In this document: one piece after another, positions 25,346-32,725 of the stretch
How the letters are laid out: each line of letters begins with the position of its first letter
How positions within the stretch are numbered: the first letter of the stretch is position 1
Assembly: GCA_021770245.1 (NCBI GenBank)
Contig: JAETRI010000017.1
Span: forward strand, 1-54,034
Reading direction: 5' to 3'
Length of the DNA: 54,034 nt
From: Lachnospiraceae bacterium
Lineage (GTDB): Bacteria > Bacillota > Clostridia > Lachnospirales > Lachnospiraceae
The notes under the pieces: generated by a model
Told to the model about the DNA's origin: nothing
Database searches by the model: none
Seen by the model: the letters and a program-made list of their open reading frames with translations, nothing else
Position numbers and translations under genes: made by a program

Positions 25346-25873
25346 TCAGTCTGGCCCATGCTCCCCGATCATCTTCTCCATCCAGATCATGTCGTACCAG
25401 CGGCCGAATTTATAGCCGCATTTGTGAAACTGCCCGGCCTTTACGTATCCTAAATGCGCATGGAAATCCGCGCTGTTTCTGTTCAGGTATTCGTCCTCCT
25501 CTTCCGGATAGCCGATACAGGCATACAGGTTCAAAATTCCCATTTTCCGCAATGCGTCCTCCAATGCCTCGTAAAGCTTCCGTCCCAGGCCGTGTTTATG
25601 TGCGCCCTGCTCCAGATATATGGTCGTTTCGCATGACCAATCATAGGCAGCCCGCCCCACAAAGGCTCCGGCATAGGCATAGCCCCGGACCGCTCCGTCC
25701 TCCTCTATGACAAGGTAAGGATACCGCCGCATCGTACGTTCCATGCGGTCCTGAAATTCCGAAAGCGTCGGGACAGTATACTCGAAGCTAATAGCCGTAT
25801 GCTCCACATAAAAAGCGTAGATCTCCAAAAGCCGTCCGGCATCTTCTATCCTCGCATTTCTGATGACCGCCAT
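25346..25873 (-). CDS. GNAT family N-acetyltransferase (Pat/phosphinothricin type)
   Basis: 175-residue acetyltransferase. The N-terminus (IRNARIEDAGRLLEIYAFYV), the AISFEYTVPTLSEF block and acetyl-CoA-binding QGAHKHGLGRKLYEALEDAL (motif A, Q-x-x-G-x-G/A-like) place it in the phosphinothricin/methionine-sulfone acetyltransferase branch. C-terminal FHAHLGYVKAGQFHKCGYKF is also typical. Natural substrates of such enzymes are usually unknown amines. ATG 25873 has GGAGG 8 nt upstream. It follows the LysR gene by 24 bp and may share its transcript. Confidence 0.9.
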   Translation of the reverse strand: MAVIRNARIEDAGRLLEIYAFYVEHTAISFEYTVPTLSEFQDRMERTMRRYPYLVIEEDGAVRGYAYAGAFVGRAAYDWSCETTIYLEQGAHKHGLGRKLYEALEDALRKMGILNLYACIGYPEEEDEYLNRNSADFHAHLGYVKAGQFHKCGYKFGRWYDMIWMEKMIGEHGPD

Positions 25874-25897
25874 ATCGATTCCTCCCTCTTCTTAATT

Positions 25898-26779
25898 TCA
25901 TTCAAATTTCCTTTTCAGAATATCGGCAAATTCTTCTATATAATAGCCGGAATTGTCCTTTCTCCAAAAAGCGCAGTAGTTACGCTTAATCTGTGAATCC
26001 CCCCGAAAAAGAGGGATGCGGCAGATGGACGAGCTAAAACTGCCCGCGTGCCTTATGCCCTCCACCGGCAGAAACCCCTGCCCGCCGATCACCATCAGAC
26101 GGGCTTCCTCCAGATTTTCCGCATAGAGGAAGTCGCTGCAAAAGCCGACCACCCCCTGATAATACTCCCGCTCGTTTTCCCGCTGATCCTTCGAGGAAAC
26201 GAGAATACATGGGATATTCTTTAATTCCTGCGGCGTAACGGACGGCAGCGCGGCAATCGGGTTCCTGGCAGAAATCTCAATATATTCACTTCCGGCCGTC
26301 AGGATAAGATTCACATATTCGTCCGAAAACGCCCTGCGCTGATCATTCAGAACCAGGTCCACACCGCCCGTCCGTAGAAGCCCGTATAACTCTTCGTGAT
26401 TTCCGTATTCAATCTTTACCGAAACATCGGGATATTTAGATGAGAATTCCTCCAGCGCCAGATGGAATTCCTGCCCGCTATAACATCGCAGATAGCCAAT
26501 CGTCAAAGCATCCTTATCGCGGTTGGAAAGTCTGGCCGCCTCCCTGCACATACGTTCATAATCGGCAAGTAATACCAGGCTTTTCTTATAAAAATATTCT
26601 CCGGCACATGTGAGAGTAAATCTGCGGTTTTTTCTCTCCAGCAGACGAAATCCGAGCTCACGTTCCAACGCCTGTATCTGCTGAGAAATGGCAGATTGAG
26701 AAATATGACATTCCTCCGCCGCTTCGGAGAAACTATTATTGCGTACCACCGCTTGGAAATATTTCATCTGACGTATCAT
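25898..26779 (-). CDS. LysR family transcriptional regulator
   Basis: 293 residues, full family length. The N-terminal winged helix (1-60) contains MKYFQAVVRNNSFSEAAEEC and ISQSAISQQIQALERELGF. The effector domain (from about 90) contains GYLRCYSGQEFHLALEEF. Start ATG 26779 is fixed by the invariant LysR N-terminus; the frame runs 81 codons further upstream as an artefact. It is divergent from the MATE exporter gene and may regulate it. The inducer is unknown. Confidence 0.92.
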   Translation of the reverse strand: MIRQMKYFQAVVRNNSFSEAAEECHISQSAISQQIQALERELGFRLLERKNRRFTLTCAGEYFYKKSLVLLADYERMCREAARLSNRDKDALTIGYLRCYSGQEFHLALEEFSSKYPDVSVKIEYGNHEELYGLLRTGGVDLVLNDQRRAFSDEYVNLILTAGSEYIEISARNPIAALPSVTPQELKNIPCILVSSKDQRENEREYYQGVVGFCSDFLYAENLEEARLMVIGGQGFLPVEGIRHAGSFSSSICRIPLFRGDSQIKRNYCAFWRKDNSGYYIEEFADILKRKFE

Positions 26780-26803
26780 CTTCCCACCCCCGTCGATAGA
26801 TTT

Positions 26804-26832
26804 ATTATATACGTCAAAGCGAACCGGCGCAA
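26804..26832 (-). promoter_or_regulatory. Promoter of the LysR gene
   Basis: Minus-strand -35 TTGCGC (26827-26832), 17-bp spacer, -10 TATAAT (26804-26809). Confidence 0.6.
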
Positions 26833-27030
26833 GTATCGGTATCCATCCTGCCACGGCAGATGCAGAAACGGTGCGGCATCCCTCTGCCCCCTCCGCCCCC
26901 TCTCCCGGCCGTACCCCGGCCCAAAGAGCCCCGGAGGTCTTCCGACAGGATCCTTCTTGTGCCCCCGGCATCCGGGAGCCTGCGGGGCAGCGGGACGTTA
27001 CGATTCCTTCATAAAACTGCAACGTTTCTC

Positions 27031-27059
27031 TTGTGCTGTTCCTAAATAAGAGTTACAAT
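27031..27059 (+). promoter_or_regulatory. Promoter of the MATE exporter gene
   Basis: -35 TTGTGC (27031-27036), 17-bp spacer, -10 TACAAT (27054-27059). It would give a leader of about 210 nt made almost entirely of hairpins (27096-27274). Between 26833 and 27030 I see no gene. Confidence 0.55.
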
Positions 27060-27095
27060 CTAATTTATAAATACGCAGGAAGTTCCCTGATTTCT

Positions 27096-27274
27096 ATACG
27101 CGCTAAAACGCGCAGATGGGTATCAGTTTGGAAGTAAACTTCCAAACTTTCTATTGATGGCAGTATCGCAGGCTATGCCTGCGATATGCAGGGGTATAAG
27201 TTTGAAACTGCGTTTCAAACTCCTTATTGATGGCAGTATCGCAGGCTATGCCTGCGATATGCAGGGGTATAAAC
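27096..27274 (+). repeat. Tandem two-hairpin leader of the MATE gene (P1 type)
   Basis: Plus-strand order: B-type stem CGCGCTAAAACGCG followed by CAGATGGGTAT; hairpin A AGTTTGGAAGT/ACTTCCAAACT; linker TATTGATGGCAGT; hairpin B ATCGCAGGC-TAT-GCCTGCGAT followed by ATGCAGGGGTATAA; hairpin A AGTTTGAAAC/GTTTCAAACT; the same linker and hairpin B; AGGGGTATAAAC and the ATG at 27275. The A-linker-B unit is thus duplicated. The two A stems differ in sequence but both pair fully, while linker and hairpin B are identical. Confidence 0.85.
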
Positions 27275-28642
27275 ATGAAAACGAAATCTTATGAAATCGA
27301 TATGTGCAACGGCCCGCTTTTGGGCAAGCTGCTGAAATTTTCCGTTCCTCTCATGCTCTCCGGCATCCTCCAGCTTCTGTTCAATGCGGCGGATATCGTG
27401 GTGGTGGGACGTTTCGCGGGCCATCAGGCGCTGGCTGCCGTGGGCAGCACGGGCGCGCTCATCAATCTGCTGATCAATGTATTCATCGGCCTTTCCGTAG
27501 GCACCAACGTTATGGTAGCCAACTACATAGGGGCAAAGCAGGAGCGGGCCGTGAGCGAAACCGTCCATACCTCCATCCTGCTCAGCCTTGTCTGCGGAGG
27601 GATCCTCGTCTTTTTCGGCGTGCTGCTGGCCGGCCCGCTCCTGAACCTGATGGGTACTCCCGAAGACGTGCTGGATCAGGCCACCCTGTACATGCAGATC
27701 TATTTTGCGGGGATGCCGGTCATCATGCTCTATAATTTCGGCGCGGCCATCCTGCGGGCCTCCGGCGATACCCAGCGCCCTTTGTATTATCTTTTTACCG
27801 CCGGAGTCATCAACGTGATCCTCAATCTGATATTCGTCATCGTTTTTCACATGGGCGTAGCCGGGGTCGCCCTGGCCACCGTAATCTCCCAGTGCGTTTC
27901 CGCCCTTCTGGTGCTTCGCTGCCTGATGCGGGAGGAAACGATGTACCGCCTTTCCCTGAAAAACCTGAAAATCCATAAAAACAGGCTCCTTCTCATGATC
28001 CGGATCGGACTTCCTGCAGGAATGCAGGGCGCGATTTTTTCCATTTCCAACGTGCTCATCCAGTCCTCCGTCAATTCCTTCGGCTCCATTGCCATGGCGG
28101 GAAACACCGCGGCGAGCAATATCGAAGGCTTTGTCTACACGGCCATGAACGCTTTCCACCAGACGGCGCTGAGTTTTACCAGCCAGAACTTCGGCGCCCA
28201 TAAAAAGGAACGAATCAATAAAATTCTGATCCTCTGCCAGATTCTGGTATTTCTGGTGGGCTTTGTGCTGGGATGGACCGCCTATCTGTTCGGCGACAAG
28301 CTGCTTCTCATCTATTCTACCGACCCGGAAGTGATTCGTCTGGGCCTGACCCGTATGCGGATCATCTGCCTGACCTATTTCACCTGCGGCATGATGGATG
28401 TGATGGTGGGCAGCCTACGGGGAATGAACTATGCAGTCCTTCCTATGGTGGTTTCCCTGGCGGGCGCCTGTGGCTTTCGCGTTCTGTGGATTTTTACGGT
28501 TTTCAGGTTGTACAGAAGTCTTTCCGTGCTTTATATCTCATATCCTGTATCATGGGTTATCACCATGCTGGCCCATTTAACCTGCTTCATATTAATAAGG
28601 AAGAAAATGGACAAAGGGGACGGCGTCCAAACCATCAAATAG
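27275..28642 (+). CDS. MATE family efflux transporter
   Basis: 455-residue polytopic membrane protein with the 12-helix, two-bundle MATE pattern. Family blocks: GPLLGKLLKFSVPLMLSGIL, NAADIVVVGRFAGHQALAAVGST, NVMVANYIGAKQ and, in the second half, IRIGLPAGMQGAIFSISNVL. Such proteins export cationic drugs or metabolites using H+ or Na+ gradients; the substrate here is unknown. ATG 27275 has AGGGG 8 nt upstream, inside a hairpin element. Divergent from the LysR gene. Confidence 0.92.
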   Translation: MKTKSYEIDMCNGPLLGKLLKFSVPLMLSGILQLLFNAADIVVVGRFAGHQALAAVGSTGALINLLINVFIGLSVGTNVMVANYIGAKQERAVSETVHTSILLSLVCGGILVFFGVLLAGPLLNLMGTPEDVLDQATLYMQIYFAGMPVIMLYNFGAAILRASGDTQRPLYYLFTAGVINVILNLIFVIVFHMGVAGVALATVISQCVSALLVLRCLMREETMYRLSLKNLKIHKNRLLLMIRIGLPAGMQGAIFSISNVLIQSSVNSFGSIAMAGNTAASNIEGFVYTAMNAFHQTALSFTSQNFGAHKKERINKILILCQILVFLVGFVLGWTAYLFGDKLLLIYSTDPEVIRLGLTRMRIICLTYFTCGMMDVMVGSLRGMNYAVLPMVVSLAGACGFRVLWIFTVFRLYRSLSVLYISYPVSWVITMLAHLTCFILIRKKMDKGDGVQTIK

Positions 28643-28688
28643 AACACGGCAGACCTTCCTGTCGGGAACCGGCAGAAGAAGAACGGGG

Positions 28689-29225
28689 ATGATTATGAGC
28701 TGGGAAATCGATTTCTTGAACGGGATACAGACTCTTTTTCAATGTGAATGGATGGATGCCCTTATGCCGCCGCTCTCTTCTCTGGGGGATGCGGGTATCG
28801 TATGGATCGTTCTGTCAGTCCTTCTGCTCCTGTTCCCGCGTACCAGGCGGGCGGGTGCGGCTTCCGCATTTTCCCTCATCCTCATGCTCATCGGCGGCAA
28901 TATGATCCTGAAACCGTTGGTCGCACGGATGAGGCCCTTTACCGTGAACACGGCCTTCTCGCTGCTGATTCCGCCGCCTGAGGATTTTTCCTTCCCTTCC
29001 GGCCACACCTTCGCATCCTTCGCATCTTCCACCGCAATCCTGCGGAATCATAAAAGGATCGGGATTCCGGCGCTGGTTCTGGCGGTCCTGATCGCCTTTT
29101 CGCGGCTTTACCTCTATGTCCATTACCCTACGGATGTATTGGCAGGCCTCCTTCTTGGAATCCTGACCGGTTATCTGGGAAATCTGGCCGCCCGAAAGCT
29201 CTTTCCGCCCGCAGCACGCATATGA
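28689..29225 (+). CDS. PAP2 family lipid phosphatase
   Basis: 178-residue membrane phosphatase with the three-part PAP2 active site: KPLVARMRP, PSGH (in FSFPSGHTFASF) and SRLYLYVHYPTD. Likely acts on undecaprenyl pyrophosphate or phosphatidic-acid-type substrates at the outer face of the membrane. ATG 28689 or 28695 can start it; a purine-rich GAAGAACGGGG lies upstream. It follows the MATE gene by 46 bp and ends 19 bp before a strong hairpin. Confidence 0.92.
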   Translation: MIMSWEIDFLNGIQTLFQCEWMDALMPPLSSLGDAGIVWIVLSVLLLLFPRTRRAGAASAFSLILMLIGGNMILKPLVARMRPFTVNTAFSLLIPPPEDFSFPSGHTFASFASSTAILRNHKRIGIPALVLAVLIAFSRLYLYVHYPTDVLAGLLLGILTGYLGNLAARKLFPPAARI

Positions 29226-29243
29226 ATGAGCCAGGCGCCACGA

Positions 29244-29290
29244 ACAAGGGCCCGCAGAAAGCTGCGGGCCCTTGTCAATATCTTTTCTTA
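29244..29290 (+). terminator. Terminator after the PAP2 gene
   Basis: Stem ACAAGGGCCCGCAG/CTGCGGGCCCTTGT (29244-29257 and 29262-29275) with a 4-nt loop, followed by CAATATCTTTTCTT. Strong hairpin with a moderate T-rich tail; it also lies just beyond the stop of the convergent lipoprotein gene. Confidence 0.75.
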
Positions 29291-29293
29291 AAA

Positions 29294-29665
29294 TTATTCC
29301 GCTGCGGACTCCTCGGTAGAACCCTCTACGTTCTCTTCGCTCGCTGCGGACTCCTCGGTAGAACCCTCTACGTTCTCTTCGCTCGCTGCGGCATCCGTGG
29401 CTTCAGCGGACTCGGAAGACTCTTCGGTGCTTTCCGCTTCGGAAGCCTCTTCCGTGGAAGCGGACTCAGAAGACTCCTCGGTGGAACCTTCCACGCTCTC
29501 GGCTTCGGAAGATTCCTCCGTAGAAGGCTCCACAGACTCTTCCATGGAAGACTCCTCCACCTCCGTGGAAGGCTCCACGCTTGCAGGCTCATTGGAGGCA
29601 CAGGCCACCATCAGAGCGGACGTCATAACTGCTGCGGTTAAAACTGCGACTAATTTTTTCTTCAT
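29294..29665 (-). CDS. Ser/Glu-rich low-complexity lipoprotein
   Basis: 123-residue secreted protein. MKKKLVAVLTAAVMTSALMV is a signal peptide and VACAS the lipobox, so Cys is lipidated. The mature part is almost only Glu, Ser, Ala, Thr and Val, in repeats of the type VEGSTEESxESxSTEEx. The last two repeats (AASEENVEGSTEES) are identical at DNA level (42-bp direct repeat, 29299-29382). Highly acidic and probably disordered; function unknown. It may be a surface stalk or a cation-binding protein. Start ATG 29665 follows GAGGAG. Its own promoter is at 29730-29758. Confidence 0.8.
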   Translation of the reverse strand: MKKKLVAVLTAAVMTSALMVACASNEPASVEPSTEVEESSMEESVEPSTEESSEAESVEGSTEESSESASTEEASEAESTEESSESAEATDAAASEENVEGSTEESAASEENVEGSTEESAAE

Positions 29666-29729
29666 AATATTCTCCTCCTGTCTCTGCTCCCCGTTCCCCA
29701 AAAAGAACCGGAGCTTTCTTACAAGTAGG

Positions 29730-29758
29730 ATAATAGCATGTTTCGCCTTCTTTGTAAA
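29730..29758 (-). promoter_or_regulatory. Promoter of the Ser/Glu-rich lipoprotein gene
   Basis: Minus-strand -35 TTTACA (29753-29758), 17-bp spacer, -10 TATTAT (29730-29735). The surrounding 100 bp are AT-rich. Confidence 0.65.
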
Positions 29759-29861
29759 TAGTATTTATAATTATTTTAAACAAATTATGAATTTCATAAG
29801 GTTTTGTTCACATATAATTCACATTTAACCCCATAAAACCTCATATTTCTACAAACCGGCT

Positions 29862-30806
29862 TCAGTTTTCCTTTTCCGTCCATCTGTTAAAGAGATTGGC
29901 GAGGATCGCTCCGGAGATATTATGCCATACGGAAAAGATCGCTCCGGGAACCGTAGCCATGGCCAGATCCGGAAAAGCGGAACCTGCCAGGCTGGTTGCC
30001 AGGCCGGAATTCTGCATCCCGATCTCCACCGACAGGGCCTTGGTTTTAGCCACATTCAGCTTTAAAAGCCTGCCCAGGCCAAAGCCGCAGGCGTAGCCCA
30101 GCAGATTATGTAGAATCACCACAGCGAACACCACGATACCCGTGGAAAAAATCTTTTCCGAATTATGGGAAACCACGGAAGCTACGATCATACAGATCGC
30201 CACTACGGATACGGCCGGGAGTACCTTTACCAGCTTTTCCGTGAACTTACCGAAGAGCTTGTTGATCAGAAAGCCCAGGGCGATGGGCACGATCACCACC
30301 TTGATGATGGATAAGAACATGCTCACGGGATCCACGGTGACCGTCGTACGAAGCAGCAGATAAGTGATGGCCGGGGTAAGGATCGGGGCCAGAATCGTGT
30401 TGATGCTGGTCATCCCCACGGAAAGCGCCACATCTCCCTTGGACATGAAGGTGATTACATTGCTGGATGTCCCTCCGGGGCACGTACCTACCAGGATAAC
30501 TCCTGCCAGCAGCGCCGCGTCAAGACCGAATACTTTTCCTAAAAGAAATGCCAGCAGCGGCATGATGGTAAACTGTGCCACACAGCCCACAAAAATATCC
30601 TTCGGTCTGGTAAATACCAGTTTGAAGTCCTCCAGCTTCAGGGTCAGACCCATACCGAACATGACAATCATCAAAAGATAATTGACCCAGCTGGTCTGAA
30701 TCCATGTGCAGGACACGGGGACGAACAACGCCAGCGCGGCGATCACCAAAACCACCACGGCCATGAACTTCCCGAGGAAGTCGCTGACCTTTTCCAAAAC
30801 TTTCAT
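29862..30806 (-). CDS. Bile acid:sodium symporter (BASS) family transporter
   Basis: 314-residue membrane protein with about ten hydrophobic segments. BASS signatures are VGTCPGGTSSNVITFMSKGD and SVEIGMQNSGLATSLAG, the two discontinuous crossing motifs. Bacterial members carry bile acids, pyruvate, pantothenate or keto acids with Na+; the substrate cannot be read here. ATG 30806 has GGGAG 5 nt upstream at the edge of a P1 element. It has its own strong promoter (30942-30970) and no operon partner. Confidence 0.92.
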   Translation of the reverse strand: MKVLEKVSDFLGKFMAVVVLVIAALALFVPVSCTWIQTSWVNYLLMIVMFGMGLTLKLEDFKLVFTRPKDIFVGCVAQFTIMPLLAFLLGKVFGLDAALLAGVILVGTCPGGTSSNVITFMSKGDVALSVGMTSINTILAPILTPAITYLLLRTTVTVDPVSMFLSIIKVVIVPIALGFLINKLFGKFTEKLVKVLPAVSVVAICMIVASVVSHNSEKIFSTGIVVFAVVILHNLLGYACGFGLGRLLKLNVAKTKALSVEIGMQNSGLATSLAGSAFPDLAMATVPGAIFSVWHNISGAILANLFNRWTEKEN

Positions 30807-30878
30807 TTTTGCTCCCTTCTGCGCGCTATAGCGCGCACTTCAATCATGGAGGTTGAAAGCGTTCTTCTTTCAACCTTT
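30807..30878 (-). repeat. P1 two-hairpin leader of the symporter gene
   Basis: Minus-strand order: GGTTGAAAG..CTTTCAACC (hairpin A), TCCATGATTGAAGT linker, GTGCGCGC-TATA-GCGCGC (hairpin B), AGAAGGGAG (SD), 5 nt and ATG 30806. Same layout as the element before GH13 (19650-19723), with compensatory changes in both stems. Here the element belongs to a 5' UTR, not to an intercistronic gap. The rest of 30879-31080 holds only the promoter. Confidence 0.85.
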
Positions 30879-30941
30879 GCCACCTGCCTCCGCCCTTATC
30901 ATCGCATACGGGCATACCTGTTTACGGTTTATTCCTAAAGG

Positions 30942-30970
30942 ATTATATTGCTTTCGTGGTTTTACGTCAA
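30942..30970 (-). promoter_or_regulatory. Promoter of the symporter gene
   Basis: Minus-strand -35 TTGACG (30965-30970), 17-bp spacer, -10 TATAAT (30942-30947). Transcripts would start near 30935 and carry the two-hairpin leader. Confidence 0.75.
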
Positions 30971-31080
30971 TACTAATTCGCAAAAAAGCACAAAAAGGCA
31001 AAAAATTACCCTGCACTCCACCGGCTTCCGGCCGGGCGTCGTCCGGGCTTGGCAAGCCGCAGGTACATTCTGCCCTTGTA

Positions 31081-31125
31081 TGGCAAAACAGCCTGCCGGG
31101 GAAATGCTGTCCCCGGCAGGCTGTT
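31081..31125 (-). terminator. Terminator of the 55-codon gene
   Basis: Perfect 15-bp stem AACAGCCTGCCGGGG/CCCCGGCAGGCTGTT (31087-31101 and 31111-31125), 9-nt loop, followed on the minus strand by TTTTGCC. Strong intrinsic terminator candidate. Confidence 0.7.
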
Positions 31126-31181
31126 CGTCACTGCTGTTTTCTTCAAAACAGGGAATGCCGCATCCGCGGATCCTGTCCCGA

Positions 31182-31349
31182 TTAATAAATGTGGAATTCG
31201 GAAGACCAGTCCTCCAGGTTCCCGCAGTTCGCGTGTTCCGCCCATGAAAGGACGTTCTCACGAATCTGCTCGCCCAGGCTCCGGACCGTATTCTCTGTTT
31301 TCTCATAATGGTTAACGGATGTCATCATTGTCGCTGCTTTATTCATCAT
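31182..31349 (-). CDS. Small hypothetical protein (55 residues)
   Basis: MMNKAATMMTSVNHYEKTEN... ending in WAEHANCGNLEDWSSEFHIY. No family recognised; soluble, helical N-terminal two thirds, one Cys. ATG 31349 has GGAGG 5 nt upstream. It has its own promoter (31471-31499) and a perfect terminator (31087-31125), giving a short monocistronic transcript of roughly 380 nt, which supports a real gene or a dual-function small RNA. Divergent from cutC. Confidence 0.55.
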   Translation of the reverse strand: MMNKAATMMTSVNHYEKTENTVRSLGEQIRENVLSWAEHANCGNLEDWSSEFHIY

Positions 31350-31470
31350 AAACTCCTCCATTCCGCTGCCTTCCGGCAGCCTTCCTGCAGGGGAACGGCG
31401 CCGCAGCACCACATTCCCTGTTTTCATTTTCTTTTTGTCGAAATTCTTGCTGTTCCTTTGTTACGATCTG

Positions 31471-31499
31471 AGAATATCACATTTCTTTTCGTTTGTAAA
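31471..31499 (-). promoter_or_regulatory. Promoter of the 55-codon gene
   Basis: Minus-strand -35 TTTACA (31494-31499), 17-bp spacer, -10 TATTCT (31471-31476). Upstream lies an AT-rich inverted repeat (TTTATAAATTTTT / AAATTTATAAA region, 31504-31540), shared with the divergent cutC gene. Confidence 0.6.
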
Positions 31500-31636
31500 T
31501 ATACTTTATAAATTTTTAATAATTATTTATAAATTTATTTTTGCTGGCTCTCCGGTTCGTTCCGTGTTACACTACAAATAAATATCTCCTGCCCGGGCCA
31601 CATCTCATGGCAGGAAACGTACAGGGAGGTAACGAT

Positions 31637-32407
31637 ATGTCTGCTTATTTGCTGGAGTGCTGTGTGGATTCCGTAGAATCCGCCCTCATCGCCGCCCAAA
31701 ACGGCGCAGACCGTCTGGAGCTGTGCTCCAACCTGGTTATCGGAGGGACCACACCTTCCCTTTCCTTATATAATAGGATCCGGGAGCAAATCAATATCCC
31801 CATCCACATCCTGATCCGCCCCCGTTTCGGAGACTTCCTTTATTCCGAAGAAGAACTACAGGTCATCCTGGGAGACATCTGTCTTTTCGCCGAAAACAAA
31901 GCCGACGGCATCGTCATCGGCTGTCTGGCTCCCGACGGGAGCCTGGATGTGGAAGCGATGAAGCGGCTGACGGATGCGGCCCATGGCATGTCCGTCACCC
32001 TCCACCGCGCCTTTGATATGTGCCGCGATCCCTATGAGGCCCTGGAGCAGGCCAGGGAACTCGGCATCCGCTCCGTCCTCACCTCCGGCCAGGCCGATTC
32101 CTGCCAACACGGAATCCCCCTCCTCAATTCCCTGCACGAAAAAGCCGGCCAAAACCTGCACATTCTGGCCGGAGCCGGCATCAACGCCGATACGGTATCC
32201 ATCCTCCTGCGCGAAACCTCTCTGACCCATTTTCATATGTCCGGAAAACGAATCGTCCAAAGCGGTATGCGCTATCGCAACTGTCGGGTTTCCATGGGTC
32301 TGAAAGGCATGAGCGAATATGAAATCTGGCAGACGGATCCCGAAGCTGTCCGTGCTGTACGGCGCCTGCTCGGAAATCGGCCAGGCCAAACGCACGAACG
32401 GCCCTGA
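31637..32407 (+). CDS. cutC: Copper homeostasis protein CutC
   Basis: 256-residue TIM-barrel protein of the CutC family. Diagnostic blocks: YLLECCVDSVESALIAAQNG, ADRLELCSNLVIGGTTPS, IRPRFGDFLYSEEEL, MSVTLHRAFDMCRDP and RSVLTSGQADSCQ. The family was linked to copper tolerance, but its biochemical role is unsettled. ATG 31637 has GGGAGG 7 nt upstream. The last residues (GQTHERP) and the TGA stop come from a P2 repeat arm (32391 onwards), so the native C-terminus may have been replaced. Confidence 0.9.
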   Translation: MSAYLLECCVDSVESALIAAQNGADRLELCSNLVIGGTTPSLSLYNRIREQINIPIHILIRPRFGDFLYSEEELQVILGDICLFAENKADGIVIGCLAPDGSLDVEAMKRLTDAAHGMSVTLHRAFDMCRDPYEALEQARELGIRSVLTSGQADSCQHGIPLLNSLHEKAGQNLHILAGAGINADTVSILLRETSLTHFHMSGKRIVQSGMRYRNCRVSMGLKGMSEYEIWQTDPEAVRAVRRLLGNRPGQTHERP

Positions 32408-32465
32408 AGTCTCTGCGGCACCCCTGCCCGTCCCCGCGGCGCGTGATGATCCATCGGGGACCCGG
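32391..32465 (+). repeat. Single P2 arm overlapping the cutC stop
   Basis: AAACGCACGAACGGCCCTGA, then CACCCCTGCCCGTCCCCGCG and GTGATGATCCATCGGGGAC: matches the left arm and inner border of the giant repeat at 9406-9500. It encodes the last five cutC codons and its stop. The partner arm is missing. Confidence 0.7.
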
Positions 32466-32508
32466 CGGATTGACCAGTTGAGTTTTTTTTACTTTTTTTC
32501 GATTGATT

Positions 32509-32688
32509 TGTGGATATGTGGATAACTCTCTTTTTAACACTTTTAATTTCCACCTTGGAAAAAGAAATCCCCAATTTCCACATAGTTATCCACATTTTTA
32601 TCCTTTTTTGCAGCATGACACGCATGTCATGTCACTAAAATCACGTGTCACATTCTGAAAATACGAATATTTCAGAAAGTTATCCACA
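32509..32688. promoter_or_regulatory. DnaA-box cluster between convergent genes
   Basis: Three perfect DnaA boxes TTATCCACA: minus strand at 32517-32525, plus strand at 32586-32594 and 32680-32688. A fourth with one mismatch overlaps the first (32509-32517, TGTGGATAT). Between them lie the palindromes CATGACA-CGCA-TGTCATG (32614-32631) and CTGAAAATACGAATATTTCAG as two arms of an imperfect stem (about 32655-32675). The region is AT-rich. Flanking genes (cutC, helicase) converge on it, so it is not a promoter. No dnaA, dnaN or rpmH gene is near, so it is unlikely to be oriC; a datA/DARS-like DnaA-binding site is a better guess. Confidence 0.65.
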
Positions 32689-32725
32689 TTTTCTTCGGCC
32701 ATACCTTCCCGAATACCGGAGCACA

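Noticed and set aside
25898-27022. 374-residue version of the LysR protein
   Set aside because: LysR proteins begin at the HTH; the 81 extra codons cover the divergent promoter.
27224-28201. 325-codon minus-strand ORF rich in His, Gln and Asp
   Set aside because: Antisense to the MATE gene; composition typical of a shadow frame.
29222-29641. Plus-strand ORF with RCGLLGRTLYVLFA repeats
   Set aside because: Mirror of the Ser/Glu lipoprotein repeats; the minus strand has signal peptide, lipobox, ribosome site and promoter.
32509-32688. Chromosomal origin oriC
   Set aside because: DnaA boxes fit, but no dnaA, dnaN, recF, gyrB or rpmH lies nearby; kept as a DnaA-binding cluster instead.
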